Assembly (NCBI GenBank): GCA_905221605.1 | Contig: CAJNDS010002001.1 | Location: forward strand, 1,193,001 to 1,240,000 | Source: Symbiodinium natans | Taxonomy: Eukaryota > Sar > Dinophyceae > Suessiales > Symbiodiniaceae | Reading direction: 5' to 3' | Length of the DNA stretch: 47,000 nucleotides | In this document: one piece after another, positions 11,223 to 23,188 of the stretch | How positions within the stretch are numbered: position 1 is the first letter of the stretch | Layout: each line of letters opens with the position of its first letter | The notes under the pieces: model-generated | Told to the model about the DNA's origin: nothing | The model's input: only the letters and a program-made list of their open reading frames with translations | The model's database searches: none | Position numbers and translations under genes: made by a program

Positions 11223-12138
11223 TGTCTCCGGGATCTTGTCTCAGGTTTTTCCTAGCTGTTGAGTTTTGCTTCAGCGGTGTCGTCAGATGATTCCTGGAAA
11301 CCAGGCATATTGACATTCAACAGGGAGGGCGGGTGCAGAATTGAAACTTTCAGCCAATGTGTAGTTTGGGGGGCGAGGGGTCGGGACAGGCAACCGATCT
11401 CAAAGGTTCACAGGAAACCGGGGCCCAGATGATGGCCAACTTCAAAGATCGTGCCGTGCCCGCGGGGGCCTGAAGGATAAACGCATTCCATATCTGTTCC
11501 GCGGGAGGTTTGCAAGATGTGCCTGTGTCGAGACACACGCTCATGGAGCGGAATAGCAGGGGAGGGGAGCAGGTGGGGTGAAGATTGATGCACAAGTGTC
11601 AAGATGCATCCTTGCATGCTCGCGTATCTGTAAGTGCATTTGCTTGCATGTTCGATTACATGCTTGCCTGCGCTTTCTTGCCTGCACGTGCTTCCTAGCA
11701 CGCAATCATACCATGCTTACCTACATGCTTTGCTGTACACGTCACGCTTCCACGCTTCCCAGCACGCTCTTATCCATGCGAGCTTTTTTCGACTGAAGCG
11801 CTGAAGCGAGCCTGCACACATGCACGCTCGCATAAGCACACAGATACATGCTCGCATACATTCTTGCAGGTACTCCTTCTAGCTTTCGTCGGTTGACTGT
11901 GTTTTTTTCTCTCTCTCTCTCAGGCTTTTTACTGAAAGCCAGTCCGACTGTCGTGGTCATGAGAAGCCCACATCAAGTCCGTGTCAAGCCGTCTTTCGCC
12001 TTGAGGCTTCATAATCCTTCTGGCAGGCAGCATCTAGGGCACACGCACAAGTTCGTGCGAAATGTTCCGCATCAATCTTGGACATAGATGACATAAACCG
12101 TTGTGGCCACTGCACCTAACTGTACCTAACTTGTTCAG
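11223..12138. other. no gene seen; degenerate GCATGC-rich repeat
   Basis: No supported coding exon. From about 11590 to 11880 the sequence is a degenerate array of blocks such as 'catgcttgc', 'gcatgctcgc' and 'cacgcttcc', spaced roughly 10-20 bases apart. It is rich in the palindrome-like core GCATGC/ACATGC. A short CT microsatellite follows at 11907-11922. Confidence 0.45.
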
Positions 12139-13576
12139 GATGACCTTGAGGAGCTCGGCTCGCTCATTTCCTTCTCCAATCTGGAACATGTCGTCAAGTG
12201 GGGCTACCTAGGCTGCCTTGTGCCCGCTCGGATAGCCATGGGGGTTCTGGCCGTGGTTCATGAAACGCTTCGAAAAGCGAGGCACATCATTCGGAAGTTT
12301 AAGTCCTTGGAGCGTCTGCCTCAGTCTTCAAGAGCGCAAAAGCCGTTGAATGATCGAACTGTATCAAAAGCTCCGCCTCAGGGCATACAACGAAAGCAAC
12401 GATGCTACAATCAAAAGCCTCAAAGGAGAAATAGAGGCTTGGAGCTTGCTACGAAGCAGTCAGAGAGTTTGCAATTCTATCATTTCTATCCATTCCGGGC
12501 TTACTTTCTTGTTCCTGTTGTGCCAGTTGCGTGCAACAATCACTGGCTTGGATGAGGCTCGGAAACTTGGCAAGAGTCGATTTCACATGTGACAGAGCGG
12601 AGAGGAGGATGTCGGGAAAGCGCCAAGCGCCAGGTGGTGACAGAGCTCAATCAACGTATTGAGCAGCAGCAAGAAGCCCTTTATCTTACAAAGGTGGGCC
12701 TCAAAACGCTGCGAGAAAGGCCTGTGCGTGGCATTGCGTAAACACCGGACTATGGCCAGGAGAATGTCGCCTCCTCCGAGGAAGCGATAGACAGACTTAA
12801 GGCATCCAACATGTGACACGTCACATCTTTTTTGTCAACTGTATTCGAGTCCGCGTCCTGCAAAGGGCAGCCAGACTCAATTAGAGAAGAAGCTCGACAC
12901 TGTCATCAAGGACCGGAAGAAAGATGTCTATGCAATGGACTCAATGGACATGACATGCTTCAGTTCTTGTGTGCCGTGCTGTGTAGCCGCAGGAGAAGGC
13001 TGTGCAAGACCGCCTGATCCGTGAGACACAAGATGCCCTTCTGGACAAAGTGTCCTTGGCCGAGCTGAACATGTTTGAGGCGCATTGACGTGCAGACACT
13101 GATGTCTCCCCGCAAGGTTGGTATCACCGTAACTGCATGCCTAGAAATTTGAAGTCAAGAGTCCGGTTCTGGTGGTCTGGGCACAATGTTCCCACTGTGG
13201 GGCATAAAGCAGCTGTCAAAGCCTTATTCCGAACCTGAAACCGTAAACCCTGAAAGGTCGAAAGCCAAAGATTGAAATCCTGAAAGAAGTTGTTGGGTGC
13301 CCCGTTTCAAATCCGACACCCTGACGAACACATTGGCAAAGGAGCACAGGCAAGAAAAGACCCAGTTCACCAAGTTCACCCCCGCAAGAAAAAGACAGGA
13401 GCTACCGCAGAGCAACCAATGCATGTTCTAAAGAGAGCAGGCAAACTGCCACGAGAAAAAGCTACAAGTATCCGACAGAGCTAAAGTCAGGAACCCAACC
13501 CCCAAAAAAGAAAGAACAGCAATCACACCGGCTGGGCGGGGCGGGGGGGGAGGGGGGGGGTGGGTTTGGCAGGGGT

Positions 13577-13630
<54 letters not shown>

Positions 13631-16190
13631 ACTTCTGATGATGAACGTGTGCCGGTTTCTGGGTGACGTTTCGGGGTCGAAGACGTGCCACAACAGGAGG
13701 GGCTTTGCCAAGCCTTTTTGTCTGTGCTTTGAAATTTCTGAAGTCTGCAGGGACACAATATCCAAACGCGTCACGATTGGACAATTGCGCCCGATATGTG
13801 GGGGATTGAGTTGTGCGAGGGGTGAGGGGATTTGAGTTGTGCCAAGGGTGGGGAGGCGGCCGAGGGTTGGGGCACCTAAACCTGCGAAGCTATCGGTACT
13901 CTGGCAGCCGCCTCCTCACAGGTTCCTCCCTTAGGCTCCCGACTGAAAGACTAAACACGTGCGAAATGCATCGCTGTGTCCGTCCCAAATCTATCAGGCA
14001 AATAGCGTGTCACTGGCGCCACGGAGTCTGTTGCATTTGGGCGCGGCTTCCTTTTGGCCAATACCCCGCAATGGGGCTAAAAGAAGAAGCGCACCATGAG
14101 ACAGTGCAGACTCCTGCGGAGGCAAAGTTCGCTGGCTACACTACAAAGTTGGAGCACCAGCAAATCCTCAGCGCATTGAGGCATGTTGCGAGGGAAAGGT
14201 GGTAACCCTGCTGAACGTTCAGGGAGTGCATCATTTTAGCAGCCTGAACTGTTCCAGTGACTATGCCACCCTCGACGTCGCGGAGCGCATAGCTGAGAAC
14301 ATGAAAGCAAGGAGCTCGGCTTGTAAAACTCCCAAAGACGACCTGAGTTGAGACGTTCGGTGAGACGTTGGGTGCACTGCACTTTCCGAGGTTCTCTCCA
14401 CACGCTTTGATGATTATACGCGGACAGCAAAGCTGGAGCAGCAGCTACAGGAATCGGTTGCCTGCTTGCCTCGGTGGGAAGCAGCCCTACGCACCCACCT
14501 GGATGAGGAAGTGCGTGACTGGGTTGGCGACGAGCTTCAAAACTACGCCAAAGTTGCTCAGACGACGATGCGGGTGCGCCACGCAATGTGTCACGTGTAA
14601 AGCATGACAATCTCCTGACTAATGGTAGACACGTTCTGCAGATAGAAGAGCTGGCGGTCCACATCAAAGAGCAGTCATCAGTGCAGGGCAGCCAGTCTTC
14701 TGTGCCTGCAGGGCATACAGATCTGCAACATCGTCCATTCTAATTTCTCTGCTTCCAAGGTTTGATCAGGTTTATGCGTCCAACAATGATCAGCTGCGAG
14801 GCAGGTTGCAGTTGAATGTTGAACTATGTTGAACTATGTAGAACTATGTTGAACTATGCTGAACTATGCTGAACTATGTTGAGCTATGCTGAACTTGAAT
14901 GAAGTTGCCCGGAGAACGATTTGAGGCCTGTCTGACCGCATCACGTCCATGTACTCGGAATTAGCCAATGATCTTCAACAGCGGGCCGAGCTCTCATTTT
15001 TCCTTACCAGTGCTGTGTTGGCCATTTCAGATGTTGCAGTTACATCCTTCGTCCTTAAGGCCATGTATGATGACCTGCAAGAGACGAAGCACAGTCTCAA
15101 GCTGCACGCTGAGAATGTGAAAGAGAGTTGGTGTGCATATGCAGCTCATATGTATCATGAGTGCAAACTATGCGAAACCGAGCACGGGACGACAGGAAGT
15201 ATGCGCTTAGAGCAGAGACGGATGCGTTTCAACAGGACTTCCACGGATATTCGTCTCGTCATGAGTCGTCACCGTCATGTGTTGCGACTTGTCGTGTGCC
15301 TTGCTGTGTGCTCACAGGATTGTGTGCCCAAGCTGAAGTTCTGCGTGGCTTCCATTGAGGCTTTTGATCAGCGACTCAGGGCCCAGGACGCATGCCTCGT
15401 GCTTGTCAGCAATCTGAACACGTCACACGTCATCTGCACGATGTTTCCACATCTCCTAGTCTGCAGGATGATGCTATCCAGCGTGTGGATGAGGTTCTTC
15501 TGGACAAGGCCATTTTGTAGATGTCAACATGAGAGCCGCCGAGCTTGCGAGAGTCAGGCAGGCAAGTACGACATCGTCATCATCAACTCGCGAATCGAGC
15601 AGTGTCTCCAAAAGGCTGGATGAACCGTATTGCTGGCCAGAAGCCACCTATACCCTTTCCTTCACGGCAGGAAGCTGCTATGAAAGAGTTTCATGGGATG
15701 TACGACAAGCTGGATAGATTCAACAAGAGGCCACCTGCCGCAGCTATGACATGCCTCGAAGCATTTGTGCTTGAGGGTCTTGCGTATCTCGCAGGTTTGA
15801 GGAGTACATTGAGCAAGAAAGCAAGCGGCTTGATGAATTCCGGCCCCCAGACTATGGTCCCATGTTTGAGGACGGGGAAGCGCTTGCCATGTTGAGCCAG
15901 CTGGGCGGCATGTCCCCCCAACAGGACTTGAACCAGAAAGTAGCCCTCAAGGCCGACAAGGTGCCAGAATGTGCGACAGCAAATAAAGTGCCCTCAGATA
16001 TTCAACGGCGTCCCTCGGAAGCTGCGCTTTGGCAGGCTGACCTCGTCGAGATGTATCAGCTTAAGGCTGTGTCTCAGCATTCCAAATATTCCAAGCTTTT
16101 GCAGTCCTTCCATGTCCCGCCCGCTAGGCAAATCGAATTGATGCAGACGAGCTGGCCAAGCTCCAGGACAGCAAAGGCTGCTAAGCCTTT
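12139..16190 (+). CDS. many-exon coiled-coil protein, function unknown
   Basis: Not assigned to a named family. A long series of + strand blocks in varying frames all read as Glu/Lys/Gln/Leu-rich helix. Examples: 12139 after 'ttgttcag' ('DDLEELGSLISFSNLEHV'); ~12350 ('YQKLRLRAYNESNDATIKSL'); ~12622 ('QVVTELNQRIEQQQEALYL'); ~12878 ('QLEKKLDTVIKDRKKDVYAM'); ~12991 ('QEKAVQDRLIRETQDALLDK'); ~14262 ('ATLDVAERIAENMKA'); ~14398-14572 ('KLEQQLQESVACLPRWEAA' and 'LDEEVRDWVGDELQNYAKV'); ~14630 ('VLQIEELAVHIKEQSS'); ~14940 ('DRITSMYSELANDLQQRAEL'); ~15062 ('MYDDLQETKHSLKLHAENV'); ~15466 ('DDAIQRVDEVLLDKAIL'); 15800-15960 ('FEEYIEQESKRLDEFRPPD' then 'QLGGMSPQQDLNQKVALKAD'). The density of helical exons in one orientation argues for one gene. 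A structural, cytoskeletal or basal-body role is only a guess. Exon ends are approximate, and it could continue to about 16.5 kb. Confidence 0.6.
13577..13628. repeat. 52-base poly-G tract
   Basis: An uninterrupted run of 52 G, preceded by a G-rich shoulder from about 13538. It lies in what appears to be an intron (13.1-14.1 kb) of the coiled-coil gene, on the coding strand. Poly-Gly (+) or poly-Pro (-) open frames through it are artefacts of the homopolymer. The tract can form G-quadruplexes, and its length may be imprecise for sequencing reasons. Confidence 0.95.
14819..14893. repeat. 10-bp tandem repeat, about 7 copies
   Basis: Unit gaactatgtt, with single-base variants (gt/gc at the end), repeated about seven times. 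It lies in a presumed intron of the coiled-coil gene between exons near 14.80 and 14.93 kb. Confidence 0.9.
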
Positions 16191-16252
16191 CCGAAGCCTG
16201 CAACTGAACTTTTGTGCAAGGGCTTTTTATGAACTTGAACTTTACTTTGTAT

Positions 16253-16270
16253 ATGCACACACACACACAC
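16253..16270. repeat. AC microsatellite
   Basis: A short (AC)n run in a presumed intron or just downstream of the coiled-coil gene exons. Confidence 0.85.
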
Positions 16271-16299
16271 GATTGATTGTAGTATCGATATTCTCCTTC

Positions 16300-18500
16300 A
16301 CCTTGCAGGACACCATACACCGGCAGTTGGAGTACCTGAGTGTGACGACCTTCGGCTTGTCCAAGCTGTGCTTGGCGGAGGCTTGGAGGGGGTGCCGCAC
16401 ATGTTGGACATGCGGGCGTGGATTCCAGACCAGGCGAAACAGGGCGAGTCCAAGACCTTGCGAATGCAGCAGCGTACGCAGGCCAGAGGTTCACTAGAAC
16501 CTCAGCACTCCCTTTGTCGCTTTACTACTGTGACTCTGCTTCAGAAGGTGGCACGCGTAAGCTGCTAGCTGCTGCTCAGGTTCTGATGCAAAGTGAGGAC
16601 TGCACATCTGTGTTTGGGCTGGTTGCTTTCGGTGCTCTGGATGTTCGAGAAGTTGTCAGAGGCGCTTTGGCATTGGATATTGCACAACGAGCCGCCGCCG
16701 AATCTGGACACGCTGAGACCGCCTCCAGCTCGAGTCCAGGGCTTGGAGGGTGTTGCCGCGTCCTGCCTCAAGCTCACCCAAGGAGACTATGTCCATGACC
16801 AGCCTTGTGTTTTGTGTGCTCTTGTCCTGGCAGTTTGCCATTGACAAAGGCCTCTCCTTCCATGCGACAATGCAACTCAAGAGTCTTCCACGACGTGTGA
16901 AACAGCGGGGCGCGACGTCCAACAGGGCGGGGCGGTAAACCACGAGTGCTACTTCGTTTCGCCTCCTTCGCGAACATTTCTCCCCGAACAGCGAGGGGTA
17001 CGAAAGCTAGCCTGGGGCATAGGAGCTCCGGGCCAAAACAGGTCTGATAACTCAAAAAAGCTCCTCCTCTCTTGAGAGCCTCGCTCATTTCCGCAACAAT
17101 AGCTTACCTGAAGGGTGGAGGCCTGGATCGCTTGACGACGCTGTTGGTCAAAGTTCACTATATGGTCTCAGCACACGTGGCATACTTAGCGATCCTGGCA
17201 AGCTTGCAGCTTGCCTGTGTTTTCGTCCACGGGCTGTGTGCCGGTGCAGCTTCTCTTCATCTGCTTCACACCATTTCTTCGCCCTGCAATGTGGTCGGTG
17301 AGGTAAGCAGGTGGTTGGCATAGGCACAGGCAACGTTTAGTAGTCCGAGGGTCCAGCTAGGGAGAGCCCCCGTTCTTGCGGAGGTCGGTGGTTTGTTTTC
17401 AACGCCCTTGCTTTTGGATGCTGAGAAGCTGCACGCACCCCAAACACTCGCAACTCAAGCCGTGGTCCGAAACAGTCTGGGCTTAAAGTGCCCCACTCCT
17501 CCTGGCCAGTCACAAACGGTGTTGGTTTTTATGTCAGTTCTCTGTCAGTTTCTCATCGCCCTTGTCACCTGGCCTCCCTGGAGATCCCACGAGTGTCCTT
17601 TGAGCGCCAACAATCTTTGTAACTTCTTTGAGCATTGCCTGGCACAGGGAGACAACGTGGATATCATCAAAGCTGAGCATCTCGATCGACAGAAGCGCTC
17701 CATGGACGACCACAAAAGGCGAGGCCCAAATTGCAAAGTATGAAGTGCTTGCACCGTCTTACACTTCACGCTTCTCTGCAGCGCAGGAGTCAGCTGGAGC
17801 GCAAGTTGGGCATTGCATCATAGTGCGGTTGACGTTTCTGTGAATGGTTCTGCACATGCCTCACAAGTCCGCATGCCACCGGCCACCTGCATGCTGTTTC
17901 ACAGTTGGGCTTGTAGCGAAACGTGCTCGCCCACTGTCATGGCAGTGTGAATATCACACGGTTTTTCCAGCAAGCAGGCCAGACAAACATCGGCTTTGGC
18001 ATGCGAGCGCGGTGCGAGAATAAAGCATGGCCGTGAGCAGAAAGCCATACGTTGCCGACATGCACGCACGGTCTGTTTTTTTTGGCAGAGTTTAGCACTC
18101 CACTCATGGTAAGGAGGAAGGCAATTACGGATTTGTGGCTCAGCGAGAAGCATCCATGGCCCTAAGGGCCGTTTCACCATCCCGGTGCGGACCGGAGGGC
18201 AATGTCCCGCTCAAAGGAACAGGCGAGCCAAGAGTTTTCTAGCTTTCAGGCCGGTGTTCAGTGGCTTAAGGGATGCCGAGACACTGCAGGCCTTTGAATG
18301 ACCGAGCATGCCCTGGTTTCGGAGGACGTGCTTGCAGTGTCCGGATGTGCAAGTCGCTGCACATGTTTTTGCAAGGAGCTCTTTCCGGCTACCAACGCCA
18401 GCGCAAGGTCGCGAGCATGTCGGAGAAGTTCCTCAAAACTTTCGCAGTCAGCTGGTGCATGAGCTGAGCATCTTGACTTGGTTAGCGCATAGCTTGCACA
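16300..18500 (+). other. ambiguous open stretches, no gene assigned
   Basis: Around 16300-16800 at least three + frames are open and protein-like at once (for example 'VPHMLDMRAWIPDQAKQG' and 'ALALDIAQRAAAESGHAE'), so no frame can be chosen. Further blocks at 17640-17800 and 18340-18470 are similarly undecided. They may be 3' exons of the coiled-coil gene or another gene, but no domain motif is visible. Confidence 0.25.
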
Positions 18501-19074
18501 ACCTGAAGGTTTGGCTTTGAAACGTGTGAGGTCACTACGAGGTCGAGAGAAAGTATGACACTCGTCAATTACTCGGACAAGGCCGTGTGGCAGTTTGTCA
18601 CTGCTTGACCGGTGCTTTTTAGGGGCGTGCAGGAGCTCTCAACCAGTCCCATTTCGTGAGGCTCATATGGGTCAGTTTATCTCGTTTACGAGAAGTCGAC
18701 GCAGCAGAAGAGGGCCCAGCACCGAGCTATTAAAGTGGCGATTCATCGTCCAAAGAGGATTTTTTCAGTCAAGGCTTCTCAAAAAATCTAATGCCTAGCA
18801 CCGAGCAGCAGGGCAAGCAAACAGGCAGCAGGCAGCAGGCGTAGCACACGGAAGGGGGGGGGGGGCGTCAAGACGGGCTGGAAGAGGGAGGGAAACGACA
18901 AACTGGGAGTGTAGGGGGTGGGGGGGGTAGGGGGGAGGGGGCTAGGGGGGAGGGGGTAGGGTTGGGTCGGGGAGCTTTGTTCCCGGGGTCGGCGGAGTGT
19001 CTTCATTCCAGGATCGGCCTTGCGATTTCTCATGTTTCGCTGTGTCCCAGAGGCCTCCAAATCCATTACCAGGC

Positions 19075-19166
19075 TGGCAGAGCATGGCAGAGCATGGCAG
19101 AGCATGGCAGAGCATGGCAGAGCATGGCAGAGCATGGCAGAGCATGGCAGAGCACGGCAGAGCACG
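19075..19166. repeat. 10-bp tandem repeat, about 9 copies
   Basis: Seven perfect copies of agcatggcag at 19081-19150, followed by decaying copies (agcacggcag, agcacg). Open frames in both directions through the array are repeat artefacts. Confidence 0.95.
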
Positions 19167-19554
19167 CAGCTACTTGTGAGATCCTCCTCCCGCAGGCCTG
19201 AGGGATGGGGACGCGAACGATTCCGCATGGAAGGCATTGGTCCTTCTGCTTTTCATATGCAGTAGAGGGAGCGAGCATGGCATCATCGCAGGAAGTAGAT
19301 TCATTAGCAGGGGCAATTGACCTGGTTGCCCGGCATGAAAGTGATTTCCCGTACCCTGGAATGCTTGGAGGTTTTTTAAGGTTTCCGGAACCCTGGAAAT
19401 CCAACAACTCCTTGTTTTCATGATCCTTTCATTGTGTGCAGGCTATCAGATTGGGCTTGTTGTAGGATGATACTGGCATCCACAAAAATGACTTTGTGCA
19501 AGTACACCCAAACGGGCAAAGCAACAATGATGGAGAACGCCTTCCAAAAGGACC

Positions 19555-19800
19555 GCAGCTATTACTATTTGTTAATCTTACTACTATGGCTATCATAACT
19601 ACCATGGCTACTCGTACTACGGTTCCTTCTAATGCTACTGTTACAATTCTCACAATGATTCCTGCTCTTCGAATACTCGCAGTACTACTCATACGATTAT
19701 CGCGAGTATTGAAACTATTACTGTATTTCTTTTACGATTATCATTGCTACCATCATTCTTACTATTGCTGCTGTTGGTACTTTCGTTATAGCTTTTGTTG
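19555..19800. repeat. degenerate TAC/TAT trinucleotide region
   Basis: An AT-rich patch in a GC-balanced window, built from degenerate tac, tat, act and att triplets. One + frame gives a Tyr/Gly/His-rich stretch ('YYGYHNYHGYSYYGS') between stops, which I read as a by-product of the triplet repeat. Confidence 0.6.
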
Positions 19801-20562
19801 CTAGTCCCCAGAAAGTGTCAACGCTAAGGGGTTCCATCGTGTAGGCTATGAGGGGCTAGGTCGATGTAGGCACGCAGCCCCGCCTGGGTGGTGCATGTGG
19901 TGCGCATGCGCACAGCGGACCCTGGTTTTATCTCGAAACCCGGTCTCTTTTTGAACGAAGCTCGCGCTCCCAGGTGCGGGCATGGCCGAGCTCCGGCGTC
20001 TTCTAAGACGCTTTTGGACATGCTAGCGAAATGCGAAACTGTCGTCTCTTTTGGAGAATCCGTGCTCGCCAACTGCGAAACTGTCGTCGCCTTTGGTGCA
20101 CGTCTGGCCTAAAGACACTACATGGGATCTTGGGCATCTTTGTGTTCCTGCTGGTAAATTTTCTGCATGCATGGTCACCAACGACCGTGATAAAAGACCT
20201 GAAGCGCTTTGGCAAACTGATGACTACTCTGGACCAGCCTATGCACACCTCACAAAAAGAAGTAACCCAGCAAACCCAACAATGTCTCAATCCTGTATCT
20301 GAGAGACGGGCCGCGGCGAGAAAAACACGTGAAAGAGGCAGCAACGGCTGGCGAACAGCTATTCCTCGATCAGTGCATGGCCATTGTGCACAGTTTCGGG
20401 AAAGAAGGTTATGTGAATCAAGCGCAGTTGAAGAGCAGCTCTGCTTTGTCTCAGAAGTCGGCTTGCCCTGCAGGGCTGGTGATATGTGCTTGATATGCTT
20501 GCCGTGCTTGCTTTCTTGCTGCTGGACTTATGTAAAGCACTTGTGGAGGATTGGTTATGCAG

Positions 20563-23156
20563 AATTCGGATCATCCGTGCCCTGTCTTGAAATCTCATCC
20601 GTTAGAGTGGAGCTGCGCTGGCAATGTACTGTGCCCAGGCATATTCTCCGATTGTTTGAGTGGTTCGAGAACGGCGATCAGGCTATTGGCCGGTGGTCAA
20701 AAAGTCCAGCAAATCCAGCAAACAAATCTAGTGTCTGAGTATTCGTTGGCATGTCACATGTCTGCTAGGCGACGCTGATTTGCCAATTCTGCGAGGGCGG
20801 CGAGCTTTTAAGCGCCATCCGCAAGGGCAGAGCGAGGGGCGCTGTCCTGGAGGACATGTGCTCTGAATACTATGTATGCCGTCACGTGCCTTGCATCCTG
20901 CTCTGTGGCAAGTTGTGAACAGGAGTCGTGGGCTGCGCGTGCACTTCGCCAACCTTTTCAGGCTCCTGATTTTGTTGTCCGTGCCTTCCATGTTTCTTAC
21001 CTGTCCAAGCTTCACCTTGTAATGGAATCATGTCCCTGGCAGGCGCTTGTGTACCTGCACAACAAGGGCATTGTACACAAAGATCTAAAAGTCGAGAATC
21101 TTCTATTGTTGCGGAGTATTGTCCCTCTGAAGCATTTTCGCGTCTCCTATGCAACTGCTCGAGACACTTGCAGCAGTTGAGCCACGTCATAGCTTGACCG
21201 AGGTAGCCGATGATGGCAATGCTTTTTGTCGGCTTCCACATGCTGCCTGGAGTTTGAAGCACGCGCTCAACCATTGAGCAGTCCAATCATACCATGAGTA
21301 AAGCTCAGGTTGTAGTTTGCGACTTCGGCACTGCCGAAATTTGTGTGCGAGGGCTGTCGAGCCCGTTTGTTGCGCGTGGCTCAAAGCTCCTGGGCGAAAC
21401 GATCTTGATGTCATGTCATTCCCTTGTGCTCTGACTTTCCAGCTTTGTTTAGCGCAGAGTGCACCTCCCCGGCAAATTAAGCCGTGCAGTTCTTACCTGT
21501 CTGAAACTTAAAGCACTTCACTCAGGGCAAGGTTCAGCTTTTTTGCCGGCCAGGGCCATCGAGGTATGCCAATATTCCTAAGCCGCATGCTGGTTTGCAG
21601 ATGCAACCTTTGCGCATACTGAGGGTTGCGGGAACTCCGGCGACTATGTCTCCAGAGTGTTTGCTGGGCAATGTCAGTGCGAAGTCTGACATGCATGCGC
21701 CTCATGGGTTGATGAGATGGCACAACCTTGCAGCTGAAATCCTGAAGCAACACATTGAAGTAGCCAACCCGAGCCCTGCCGAGATGGAGCATGGGATGCG
21801 TCATGTTCGAGATGTTCGCAAATTCCTTGCCATTCCATCTATCTGGGAGTATGGCCGATGCCGAGATGCATCAGGCTTGAAGTCTTCCTCTCCACAGTAT
21901 ATGTGTAGTGTGATGCAATGTACAGGATGCCTGGATCCAGTTGCACAAGCAGGGTCCGAAGTGGGAGCGTCTCCGACACGCCCTCAGCATGCAATATCAT
22001 GCAGTGCACGAAGGCAGGTTCATCTGCCGCCATATAGGAAGGTAGGTACCATCTTTGCTGGTACCTTTAAAACAGTTTGGTTCAATTTGATCGAAATGCA
22101 TGAGAACGTGTACCTGCCCTCATATACGTAGTCGTATGTGCGTATCGGTGTGTGTCGGACACTGCAGAGTCCGCACGGGCCCAGAGCACATAAACCGCAG
22201 TACTGTGAAGCAGCGTGGAGTAGAAAGGGGTACTTAGGAAGTGCTGTGTTACACAGATATTGAAACAAGTATTGATGTTCAAGAACAATCAGACGCATAA
22301 GAAATTCATGCATCGCATTTCAGTAAAGTGCTGAACAGAATACTCCACTTCGAAACAGTTATGGTTTCTGCGCATGGTGCTGACGCTTCAGCTCACTTCC
22401 CTCGCTTCACGCCATCAAAGCCAATGACAGCAGCTGCTTACGTGCCACAGCCATACAGAAGCCTTTCTACGGCCCACAGAGCTGCCAGAGGTCCACAACA
22501 TCCTCAGTTTGGAGGCACCATCGCAAGCGTATCTGTGTACAGGCATGTTCCTCAAAACCCGGTGCTGCCACACCAACCTCGGGCGTCCGAAGGATCTTGT
22601 GGGGATTGGTCTCCGAAGAGGTGGGCTTTCAAGGAGATTCAATCACCCTTCAACCCTCCCCCAATCTGTAGGCGGCTTACCCGGCTTGCAAGGGCGCCTG
22701 CCCCAAAATCTGGCCAAAACGCGAACACGAAACAGAAAGATGCCTTAGTCCTCTCGGCCTCGACCAGCAGGCCATGTACTCTTATGACCGTTCACCCGTT
22801 CAACCATGTTTGATGGTTGTAGCTGAGTGTCGTGTGTCGTAGCAGGAGATCACAGAGCGCAGAGGCTGTAGAAATCCTGTTCAGAATCTGTACCTTTCAT
22901 CATTTGATGTGCTATTTTGAGCATTGCGAACCTCTCGTTGGGATTGATGGATCACTCGCATTTCGAACGCCATCCCGAACCTCCTCCCCTCTCCCCCACC
23001 GCTAAAAACCAGAAGAGGTTGGCCCGAACCTGAGCGCGAATCCCCCCGTGGAGCACCCGTCTTTGAACCCGAGCACGGACCCGAACCTCCCTGCCACTGA
23101 ACATACAACAACGGGGATAACAGGGGTAAGCCAGAACCTGAACCCGAACTGTAACC

Positions 23157-23188
<32 letters not shown>

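Larger units (their letters stand above)
18501..20562. other. repeat-rich spacer upstream of the kinase
   Basis: It contains G-rich low complexity (18855-18960), the 10-bp array at 19075-19166, and a TAC/TAT-rich AT-rich patch at 19555-19800. A 45-bp duplication lies near 20020-20105. The block about 20315-20450 ('GEQLFLDQCMAIVHSFGKEG') reads as protein and could be a 5' exon of the kinase gene, but it has no kinase N-lobe motif. Confidence 0.35.

Noticed and set aside
13428-13784. Minus-strand proline-rich and plus-strand glycine-rich frames
   Set aside because: They are translations of the 52-base G homopolymer and its flanks.
19066-19407. Cys/His/Leu repeat protein frames over the 10-bp array
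   Set aside because: Simple translation of agcatggcag repeats in all frames. A 10-bp period is not a multiple of three.
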